DNA from: Lachnospiraceae bacterium
GTDB lineage: Bacteria > Bacillota > Clostridia > Lachnospirales > Lachnospiraceae
Direction: 5' to 3'
Assembly: GCA_017470735.1 (NCBI GenBank)
Contig: JAFUYB010000028.1
Location: 1-64,000, forward strand
DNA: 64,000 nt
This document shows positions 47,249 through 55,410 of this stretch, one piece after another. The translations under genes were made by a program, and so were the position numbers. Numbering within the stretch: position 1 is the stretch's first letter; every line of letters begins with the position of its first letter. Under the pieces are notes generated by a model. That model saw only the letters and a program-made list of their open reading frames with translations, searched no databases and was not told the origin of the DNA.

Positions 47249-48157
47249 CTAGCAATCCTCTTCTATATCCTCTAGTACAAGAATTTTACTAATCAGTAAG
47301 CTCTTTTGTCTTGCCACATCTGCCCCATCTTCAAACAGATTATCCGGAAGTTGCAAAATATACTCAATGCATTCATTTCGTTCAACTTTTCCTGGAACTA
47401 TCAGATATCTGATATCTATGTACTTAAAATTTAACCATATCTTTTTATATTTGTCATCATACAGTTCGTTGTTTCGGCTTTCCAATTCGTCTTCGCTGTT
47501 AATGCGAATAATCCTGTCTATATTCAAATCCTTCAAAGAATCGCTCCTCATTACATAGCGCCATTCCTTTTCATCATGGTAATTTTTTTCGAATTCAACT
47601 GTAGATCCCCATTTCAATGTTCTTGCCATTTCTCCCTTCAATGGTTTGACCAGCGATAACCTTAAAGCCAAATCCTCGCCTATGTTATCAATCCTTCCCT
47701 CTTGCAATTGCTTATTTATGAATGTTCGTAAGTTTTTAACCGTAATTGACTTTGTATTTAAATAATATACCGGTTGGCAATCATTTTCCTCACACCAGCT
47801 TTTTTCAAAAGCAATCGCATAGTTTCCATAAAACCCTGGATGAGTATTATATGACTTCACATCCTCCCTGTCTTCCTCTGATATCACTCCATCTTTTATC
47901 TTAATGGGAAACGACTTGTTGAATTCATGAAGGGGAATATCACAAAAACATTTTTCTAATACGCCTATCTCATTAACATAATCGTCATTTCCATCTTTGA
48001 TCCCCAAGTATGAAATATCTTCCTTACAATAGCGGGGAACCAACCCTCTGTTATTTAATGCGCTCTTTAAATAATCCCATTTCTTCATAAAATGAAACAA
48101 TGCGTTTGCACTCTGAACATATTTGATTCTACCAAAAGCATCATTGCCCTTTGCCAC
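47249..48157 (-). CDS. AbiGi-like abortive infection protein
   Basis: About 302 residues. 'NRGLVPRYCKEDISYLG', 'CFCDIPLHEF', 'GFYGNYAIAFEKSW' and 'PVYYLN' follow the AbiGi family pattern (a DUF2971-related fold), with 'HDEKEWRYVM' further on. The start is the GTG at 48157, placed 7 bases after AAAGGAGG; the ATG upstream would put the ribosome site inside the gene. AbiG blocks phage in Lactococcus. Assigned by pattern memory, not by alignment. Operon with the gene at 46145. The 256 bp upstream hold no convincing gene. Confidence 0.65.
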   Translation of the reverse strand: MAKGNDAFGRIKYVQSANALFHFMKKWDYLKSALNNRGLVPRYCKEDISYLGIKDGNDDYVNEIGVLEKCFCDIPLHEFNKSFPIKIKDGVISEEDREDVKSYNTHPGFYGNYAIAFEKSWCEENDCQPVYYLNTKSITVKNLRTFINKQLQEGRIDNIGEDLALRLSLVKPLKGEMARTLKWGSTVEFEKNYHDEKEWRYVMRSDSLKDLNIDRIIRINSEDELESRNNELYDDKYKKIWLNFKYIDIRYLIVPGKVERNECIEYILQLPDNLFEDGADVARQKSLLISKILVLEDIEEDC

Positions 48158-48413
48158 CTGCACGCCTCCTTTTTTATAATAAATCATTGGTCATTATATA
48201 TGATCCTATGCCACCCTCACTCACCCGTCTCCATCGCCTCGACGGAAAGCTTGCTGTTAAATATATTCATCGAATTTCCCCTTTCAGCTTGCTTTTTTAC
48301 ATACCACGGTTTTCCAAAATTCCGTTTCGATTCAATGCCCGGAACAACTCAACCATCCAGTTCTTTAAATCTGTTCCTTCATAGCAGAAATGACGGACTA
48401 TTCTGCCAGTTCA

Positions 48414-49400
48414 CTACTTCCTTTGCGCATACATTGAATATGGAAAACCGAATAGTTTTGATTTACCCAAGAACAATTGATCCATGTTAATAGATTTCAT
48501 AAAATCAAATATGCCCCCAACTTCCTTTTCTTCCATCTGAGGATGGCACAGTACTGACTGAATAAGTTTTGGGTTGTCCTTAAACGACCACGAAATATCT
48601 TTTTTCATGTCTGTTTCTAATGGGTCCGAAAAATCATCATATTTAACATGTACCTTCGTGACATATTTATCATGTGCATCTTTATATTCTTTATATAATG
48701 GATTCTGTTGATATTCGAGAATTAGTCTGACTTCATTTTCGATTTCATATTTTACATCTTTAAATATGGATGAAATTTCTATTGGCATTTTCCTAAAATA
48801 GGTTCGGTATTCCGTCATGAAATTCATTATGGACACAAAAATATGTTGATTATAAATCATTTTATCAGTTAAATGAGTATCACGATTCTCATCTAAAATT
48901 AATAAATCACTTTCTTTATTCCCATTCGGATTTCTAAAAAAAGATATCTGTTCCATGCGAGGGAAACTGTCATACAAAATAGGAACTGCGCGAATGCCCA
49001 TATCGAAAAAATCTCGTATCTTCGCTTCTATCCGAATAGTTCCATATGTATTCCAAAAAAAATACGATTCGGGCGTTATCGTCCAACATTGAAAGTAACA
49101 GCCGTCTCTAGAAGAAAGAATGTCTCTTATGAAAACCGGATCTAAAAGCCTTTGCACCCTCATTTCGTTAACAATTCTATAAAAATAATCTTCAAGCGTA
49201 TCATCCCATGAAGATGGTGTTTTAAAAATAAGAACTTTAGCTTTTAATATGGTTTTTAATTCCTCGACACAAATAAATCTGTAAATGCTTGTATCTCCAT
49301 ACAAATCAATAATATGTTGGTAGCAATGCTCGCATAAAGAAAAATAAGTATTCTGTTGAAGCACCGAAAATTTTTTACCACATTTTAAACAAGTTTTCAC
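48414..49400 (-). CDS. Zinc-ribbon plus DUF2971-like protein
   Basis: 328 residues. An N-terminal zinc-ribbon-like segment has C-x2-C twice ('CLKCGKKF', 'CEHCYQHI'). Then the DUF2971-like body: 'YRFICVEELKTIL', 'FKTPSSWDDTLED', 'CYFQCWTITPESYFFWNTYG' and 'YEIENEVRLILEY'. The start is a GTG behind GGGGG. It shares the 'ENEVRLI' signature with the DUF2971 protein at 43.7 kb and lies next to the AbiGi-like operon. The 266 bp upstream to the LicD gene are AT-rich and show no gene. Confidence 0.65.
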   Translation of the reverse strand: MKTCLKCGKKFSVLQQNTYFSLCEHCYQHIIDLYGDTSIYRFICVEELKTILKAKVLIFKTPSSWDDTLEDYFYRIVNEMRVQRLLDPVFIRDILSSRDGCYFQCWTITPESYFFWNTYGTIRIEAKIRDFFDMGIRAVPILYDSFPRMEQISFFRNPNGNKESDLLILDENRDTHLTDKMIYNQHIFVSIMNFMTEYRTYFRKMPIEISSIFKDVKYEIENEVRLILEYQQNPLYKEYKDAHDKYVTKVHVKYDDFSDPLETDMKKDISWSFKDNPKLIQSVLCHPQMEEKEVGGIFDFMKSINMDQLFLGKSKLFGFPYSMYAQRK

Positions 49401-49666
49401 TTTTCCCCCAATGATGACTATATTTCTGAAGCAAATAGAAAGCTACTATAGTATTTGTTTTGCTATAAAAAATTGCCATAAATCTAATTAATCGAAACAA
49501 AATATAAGATATCGCTTGGTATGCGACACTATACAAAATTTTAATTAAGGTCAATGGCTAATTCACATTTGATTTCTTGCCATTTCAAATGCCTTAAACA
49601 CGTGCCAACACATCCAGCGCTTGTGCTTAAATCAAAAAACACTTCTTTTCATAAGGTAATATTTTA

Positions 49667-50677
49667 TTATTCCCACTTCGGAATTCTAACTTCCCCATCT
49701 TTCAAATCTTCCCTCCGCACTACCTTATTCCCTATTTTCTCATCATAATAACCATCCAGATAAACAAAATAATCTGTAATCCCCATCTGCTCCAGCTGCT
49801 TTCCGATCTCCTGGTGCCAGAGACTTACGATGATAACACGGCTGTCCTCATCCAGCAGTTCCGGCAGTTCGGCCGGATTTCTCACTTCTGTCCCGAACGC
49901 TTCCTTCCCCCACTTATTCGGATCATTGTCAAATGTACAAACCACCTGTTCTTGCAGACCGAATCGTTCCAGCCAGATTCGTAAGGAATCTGCAGCCCCG
50001 AACAGATATATCTTCTTCCCCTCTATCTCGTCCAGCATCCCGGTATAACGCCGGAAATACACCTCATATCCGTTTTCCGTATCAAAAAACCAGTGCCTTG
50101 GCGTGCAGATCTGTGCCCCTTGCGGCCACATCCATTCACCGTATGCCTCGTTCAGGACTTTTCTCGGCATTGCGGGAATCCTCAGTTTCAAATTTTCAAA
50201 CTGCCCGGTTCCGGGGGTACCGAACCATGACTTCAGATAAACGGCATTCCGTTTCTCCCTGCTTTGAAGTGTCGGTGTGCGGCAGCACCCCGTTCCCGGA
50301 ATCTCTGCGAGAGGGATAATGTCAATCGGTATCCCGCAGTGTCCGCCCTTTTTTAAGCTTTCGGTAAAGTCCTCCCTGAATGCCGTCGTCCCGTTCCTGC
50401 GGAGCTTCGCAAAATGCGGCAGTCCCGCATCCACAGGCGTCTGCAGAAAAAACCTTTCATCAAACCAATCTTTATGCCCGCACAGTTCTGAATAATCCTT
50501 CTCCGGCATGACCACATCCACATCGTCATCCCAAGGAAGGAATCCACCACCACGCATAATGCCGAGCAGTGTCCCGAAACACGCATAATATGTCAGACCA
50601 TGCTCCTTGCAGACCCCGTCAAACGCTTCCAGCATTTCCAGCTGGATTTCCCTCAGTTTTGAAATATTGTCAGTCAT
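49667..50677 (-). CDS. LicD-family transferase with C-terminal Rossmann-like module
   Basis: 336 residues. The LicD nucleotidyltransferase-like core shows GTLLG (35-39), Arg42 and 'GFLPWDDDVD' (45-54), the metal and substrate residues of this phosphocholine/phospho-alcohol transferase family. From about residue 222 a second domain begins with 'KIYLFGAADSLRIWLERFG' and continues as an alternating alpha/beta fold seen in other proteins of this locus. It likely decorates a surface glycan with a phospho-group. It ends the glycan gene run on this strand. Confidence 0.82.
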   Translation of the reverse strand: MTDNISKLREIQLEMLEAFDGVCKEHGLTYYACFGTLLGIMRGGGFLPWDDDVDVVMPEKDYSELCGHKDWFDERFFLQTPVDAGLPHFAKLRRNGTTAFREDFTESLKKGGHCGIPIDIIPLAEIPGTGCCRTPTLQSREKRNAVYLKSWFGTPGTGQFENLKLRIPAMPRKVLNEAYGEWMWPQGAQICTPRHWFFDTENGYEVYFRRYTGMLDEIEGKKIYLFGAADSLRIWLERFGLQEQVVCTFDNDPNKWGKEAFGTEVRNPAELPELLDEDSRVIIVSLWHQEIGKQLEQMGITDYFVYLDGYYDEKIGNKVVRREDLKDGEVRIPKWE

Positions 50678-50781
50678 CTTCAGATGTTCCTTTCATTCCG
50701 ATATTTTACCCGTTATTCACTTATGTTGCTTTCCTGTTCATCCACATGGCAATCATATAGGTTAAAACCAAACCAACTATA

Positions 50782-51831
50782 TTATACCCACTCTGCTTTA
50801 TGATTTCTCACAATCCGATCCTGCCCCGCACCGAACCGGGTAAAATAAATCTCCCTCTTTTCCGTATCCACCTGCATGATGTCAAAACTCTCCTGTGTCC
50901 TGTCGCCCAACCTGCGGTACGGCACGACCGCTCCCTCCGGCTTATGTTCCAAAAAATATTCACACTTCGCACAGTTAATGGAAATAATAGGAAACTGCCC
51001 GTTATGAAGGCCGTTGAACAGATGGTCACAATGGCTGTGCCCGTTGATATAGGCAAGAATCCTGTCCGCATATTTATCTAGCACCAGCATGAGTATATGG
51101 CTGTTCCTGATCCAGTCAGACCATGCGTGAAGCTGTTTGATCGGTGGAACATGGGAAAATATGATAGCAACATAATCCTTTGGCATCATGTGCAGCACTG
51201 ACTCCGTCCAATGAATGCAGTACTCCGTAAAACCGTAACGAAGTTCTTCTTTCGGATCAAAAGAATCCAAAAAAATAAGCCTGAGCTTCTGCCCTGGCTC
51301 ATCGATATAATACTGCGGCGTAGATGGATAGCGGATTTCCGGATTGCCTCGGAAGTAGTTGTAGTCGTGATTGCCTGGAACAATATAAACAGGCGCACCC
51401 AGTCTCTGCATATCTTCGATGCATTGTCTCTCAATCTCATTTGTCTTAGCAATGGGCAGCAGTCCGTCCGTCAGATCGCCGAGATGGATAAGTCCGTCAA
51501 TCGGCAACTTCTCAGTCAATGCTCGCATCGATGCAACCGTGTCATCCCAAGTTCCGTTATATGTAAAATGGGAGTCGGCAAGGAGAATATATGTCAGAAT
51601 ACCCTTACATACACGTTCCGCAACAGCAGCGGCTTCTTCATCAATCCACGCCGGTGTGCCTTCGCCTTTATCACCGTATACATTAGCTCGCCACGGTTCC
51701 CAAACCGCATCCGGAGCATAGTCATATGTGTAAATCCATTTGTAATTAATATTAAAATAAACACTAATATCTTTTAACAAATCCATATTTACCAATAAAT
51801 TTTTCGCACTTCTCATGTTACAGATTACCAT
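50782..51831 (-). CDS. Calcineurin-like metallophosphoesterase
   Basis: 349 residues. All metal motifs are visible: 'LLADSHF' (Asp86, His88), 'HLGDLTDG' (118-123), 'VPGNHDYN' (GNHD 153-156), 'FSHVPP' and 'INGHSHCD'. About 75 residues precede the catalytic domain. The start overlaps the sugar kinase end; an ATG 5 codons in is also possible, as neither has a clear ribosome site. Substrate unknown; context suggests a phospho-sugar or glycan precursor. Confidence 0.82.
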   Translation of the reverse strand: MVICNMRSAKNLLVNMDLLKDISVYFNINYKWIYTYDYAPDAVWEPWRANVYGDKGEGTPAWIDEEAAAVAERVCKGILTYILLADSHFTYNGTWDDTVASMRALTEKLPIDGLIHLGDLTDGLLPIAKTNEIERQCIEDMQRLGAPVYIVPGNHDYNYFRGNPEIRYPSTPQYYIDEPGQKLRLIFLDSFDPKEELRYGFTEYCIHWTESVLHMMPKDYVAIIFSHVPPIKQLHAWSDWIRNSHILMLVLDKYADRILAYINGHSHCDHLFNGLHNGQFPIISINCAKCEYFLEHKPEGAVVPYRRLGDRTQESFDIMQVDTEKREIYFTRFGAGQDRIVRNHKAEWV

Positions 51832-53399
51832 TCAGTAAACATATCTGATGACAAATCTTTTATTCTCAAATATAAAGGATAAGCCATCGCATAAGATTTT
51901 TGATATTCTACAGAAGGTTCAAAAAATGTATTTCTAATACCTCCCATGCGTTGAACAACATCCAAAAATGACACCGTTTTATCATCCATTTTCTCCCATG
52001 CCGCCGCAGCATAAACAGCTGACCCAAACGCCGAGGATTGAGAACTTTTTGACAGAAAAATACATTTCCCAAGTACATTACTATATATCTGCATAATAGC
52101 AGGACTTTTATATGCAATTCCACCAGTTGCAATAATCTTTTTCACTGCTATATCATTACTCTCATATGAATCAACAATTTCTTTCAAGTCAAAAGCCGTA
52201 GCTTCAATAAAACTTTGATATATATCTATAAAGTCAGTATTAAGGTTTATTCCACCTATAAACCCGCGTCCTCCTGAACCCACACGAAAACCATTTAAAC
52301 ATGCAAGAGCAACGCATCCGCTTTGCATTGGTATTCTTTCATTTATCTTGGTTTCAATATAATCTAAAACAGTCAAGCCACGTTTTCTAGCCTCCTTATG
52401 ATATTTATAAGGGATAATATTCTCAAAACACCATCGAAAACAGTCACCAACAGCCACCTGGCTTGAAATATAAGTATATAGTCCGGGAATCACCGCATCT
52501 TTTACCTTTTCAGACAAAGGAATATCTTTATTATCCTCCGAATGTATTAAGTGACAGGATGATGTGCCAATAACGGAAACAAGCGCATTTGCTTCTGTTA
52601 CCCCGGTTGCTGCCATCGCAGCTATTGCATCAATGTTCGAGACACACACTAAAACATTGCTCGGCAATCCTATAACATCAGTAATATCAGGTCTTATTTC
52701 TCCCGCAACCTCATAAGGATAATAGTATTTGTCAGCAAGCTTTGAATACACATCTTTAAAATCATCAGAAAATTTTTCCAAAACAGCATTGTCGATAAAA
52801 CCTTTGTCAAAATTCCAAGTCGACGTAAATTCAGCCTGCAAACGCCCTCTTCTTTCATTTCCGGTCATATACCAAACAATCCAATCACCAACCTCCATAA
52901 AACGACTTGCAGCATCGTATATCATTCGATCTTGCACATAAATATGTGCTATCTTTGGAATAAGCCATTCTGCCGATAGCTTTCGCTCCCCACCTAAAAT
53001 CCCATTTAGATATATTGCCTCTTTCTGTGCTGAATGATCCTTCCATAACTTTATATATGCATGCGGACTTTTACAGTATTCATCATCAAAACACAAAGGC
53101 ACACCTTCATTATTTGTCGGAAGAACAGAACTAGTTGTGGCATCAATGCCTATAGCCACAATATGGTTAGGTTTAATCCCGGTTTGTTTCAGAATCTTGG
53201 GAATGCCTTTCAAGATTATGGTCAAATAATCTATTGGATGATGAAGAACATATTCACTTTCTATATGAAAACGTTCTGCTATGTTCCCATGCCGGTATGG
53301 CATCTCGGTCGAATACACTTCATATCCGCGTTCTATTTCAATCAGAACAATACGACCATTATTACTTCCAAAATCAATGCCTATTGTATATCTATCCAT
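51825..53399 (-). CDS. FGGY-family carbohydrate kinase, ribulokinase-like
   Basis: 524 residues. The N-terminal ATP-fold motif 'GIDFGSNNGR' (7-16), 'GIDATTSSVLP', 'PHAYIKLWKDHSAQ' and the C-terminal 'IIATGGIAYKSPAIMQIYS' resemble AraB-type FGGY kinases. The ATG at 53399 has TTTGGGAG upstream and overlaps the TIR-gene end by 8 bp. No isomerase or epimerase of a pentose pathway is near, so it may phosphorylate a glycan precursor sugar. Substrate uncertain. Confidence 0.82.
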   Translation of the reverse strand: MDRYTIGIDFGSNNGRIVLIEIERGYEVYSTEMPYRHGNIAERFHIESEYVLHHPIDYLTIILKGIPKILKQTGIKPNHIVAIGIDATTSSVLPTNNEGVPLCFDDEYCKSPHAYIKLWKDHSAQKEAIYLNGILGGERKLSAEWLIPKIAHIYVQDRMIYDAASRFMEVGDWIVWYMTGNERRGRLQAEFTSTWNFDKGFIDNAVLEKFSDDFKDVYSKLADKYYYPYEVAGEIRPDITDVIGLPSNVLVCVSNIDAIAAMAATGVTEANALVSVIGTSSCHLIHSEDNKDIPLSEKVKDAVIPGLYTYISSQVAVGDCFRWCFENIIPYKYHKEARKRGLTVLDYIETKINERIPMQSGCVALACLNGFRVGSGGRGFIGGINLNTDFIDIYQSFIEATAFDLKEIVDSYESNDIAVKKIIATGGIAYKSPAIMQIYSNVLGKCIFLSKSSQSSAFGSAVYAAAAWEKMDDKTVSFLDVVQRMGGIRNTFFEPSVEYQKSYAMAYPLYLRIKDLSSDMFTEW

Positions 53400-54379
53400 T
53401 ATGCTCCCAAATATCCGTGATATTCTCCATAAAAAAATTATAATTTTCGTCACCATAATTAACAATGAAACTTCTTCTGTTTGAATCTAAAATATACGGT
53501 GCATACAAATCAATTTTAATATGATTCATAAATCTATGTTCATCATCATTAACTACCCAAATCGCAGCATAAGTTAATGCTATTTTCGTCAGTTTGAACT
53601 GAATACAATTACCATAAACTTCTTTTAAACCTTTAAGAACACTCACTGACTTAGCAAATATATCATTAGGAGAAATATCACTGTTAGCCATTATTTTCAT
53701 CTTGTTATTTGCTGCATCTCTGGCCGCATATGAATTTGGACGTACTATGACGAATCTGAATTTTGTTCCCTGTTGAATTTTTTCTTCAAATATTGCTTTG
53801 TTATTCATATTATAAACTGAATCAGAAGCAATTGTCGGTATCAAAAATGAAGATGCAGCGTAATTGACAATTGTGATTTCTTTTGCATAATTCCATCGCT
53901 CATAAAGTGTTTTGTGTGTTTCTAAATCCTTTCGTGCGCACACTGAAATAGCAGTCTCTCGAGATACATTATTTAACCATTTTTTTATATCGTTCTTTAG
54001 TGTATCCGTGTCACTTTCAATTTCTATAGTTGTAAAACCTGAAAGGTCACTAGGGAGTTTAACATTTTTTTTTAATGCAAATTCCAACACACTCCTTTCC
54101 CAATCGTCCCATAAACATTCCAGTTTCGAATATCACATTATCCCTTGCAGCTAAATACTTTTCATTTCTAGAAATCAATTCATCATCGTCATTCCAAATA
54201 AAAAGCGCACCTTCATACCATTTTGCAGCTTCTCTCAAATTATCTAATGTATAGCTACTTCCAACAAATATATCGGAAACAAACCAAACATTCGCTTCCA
54301 CACCAAATTGTTCTACAATTTCCTTTAAATAATTTGCTAATATCTTGGCTTCACTTGAACTCCCAATAAATATTTTCAT
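53392..54379 (-). pseudogene. TIR-domain protein broken or phase-varied in an A9 tract
   Basis: The first frame (54379 to about 54070) gives a CAP12/Pycsar-type TIR domain: 'MKIFIGSSSEAKILANYL', then 'AARDNVIFETGMFMGRLGKE' with the catalytic Glu85. It runs out in a T9 (+ strand, 54065-54073). The second frame continues the domain with 'NVKLPSDLSGFTTIEIE' and a ~200-residue C-terminal part ('EITIVNYAASSFLIP', 'FRFVIVRPNSYAARDAAN') resembling a PLD-like or DUF5919-like sensor fold. Eight instead of nine A restores one ~330-residue protein. It overlaps the sugar kinase start by 8 bp. Confidence 0.75.
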
Positions 54380-54452
54380 ATCGCCCCTCTCATAACATTA
54401 AAGATGAAATCCAACTTTACCCTCAGTCTCTTTCCATCAATCATTTTTAATG

Positions 54453-55363
54453 TCAAGAAATAACAGCATACAATACCGTTTCAATCGAATCATTGGAATA
54501 ATGGCGAATATACAATTTGTACTCCGGCACCAGTTCTTTTATAAATAAAGGTATTTCTACAATGTCCTCAGGCTTATGATATATACTTATAGCCAATTTA
54601 GGCTTATCTCGTAGAATAATATTTTTAGCTCCCTTTAAAGCCTTTAGTTCTGCTCCCTCAATATCCATTTTTATAAAAGTCACTTCCTCTTTATTCATCA
54701 GACTATCAATTTGAATAACATCAATATAATCATCTGAACTATTCGCATCATCTATATAAGAAGCTCCCCTTAATCCCGATTGAAATGACAATCTTGCTGT
54801 TTCATCCCACGCTCCATATGGCAATAATTCAATCTCCTTGTGATTCTCTGTTTTTATTCTGTTAAGACATACCTTGTAATTATCTGAATCCGGCTCAAAG
54901 GCGTATATTTTCTTTACATTCTTGCATAGTTCTTTAAATTTTAATGATGTTTGTAAATCACAACAACCTACATCTAAAAACACTTCTTCGTCAGAGAATT
55001 TAATAATACCTCTATCAAAATACTGCTCATCATGATATTGAGTTTGTCCCTTGGGCAGAATATAACCTTGTCACAAAAACCCGCAAAATTGCTTTCATGA
55101 TATTTTATCCACAGCCAAAACCATTTGGACGATGTCCCTCCAGCTCCATATAGGAACAGCGGTTTATCCGTTGGAATAGACCTTACAAATTTTTCTACAA
55201 CATCCTTCGGACTGCTGTTATCCAACGCATATTTCCCAACAATATCCATGATACATCTGAAGTCGCCGGAAACGCTGAAATTAAGCTTGCTTATAAAAAT
55301 ATCCCTTGACTTATCATCACATAGCAAATGAAAAACTTTTGATAATTTAGAATACTCGTCCAC
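54453..55363 (-). pseudogene. Rossmann-module plus FkbM methyltransferase, broken
   Basis: Two frames of one former gene. The first (55363-54974) holds a helical start and 'KPLFLYGAGGTSSKWFWLWI', then leaves frame after 'GFCDK'. Reading the -1 frame recovers 'TQYHDEQYFDRGIIKFSDEEV' leading straight into the methyltransferase part (54983-54453): 'FLDVGCCDLQTS', 'YAFEPDSDNYKVC' and 'FIKMDIEGAELKALKGAK', an FkbM SAM fold. About 50 residues of the first module also seem missing. The methyltransferase half alone could be made from a GTG at 54983, but no ribosome site is seen. Confidence 0.7.
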
Positions 55364-55410
55364 GATTCCCCCTTTACAATTTCATCGCAATATTCCACTA
55401 ATCATTACTA

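Noticed and set aside
48158..48413. A gene between the zinc-ribbon DUF2971 and AbiGi-like genes
   Set aside because: Short frames on both strands carry no ribosome site at suitable spacing and no recognisable motif; one stretch has a coding-like look but is interrupted by stops.
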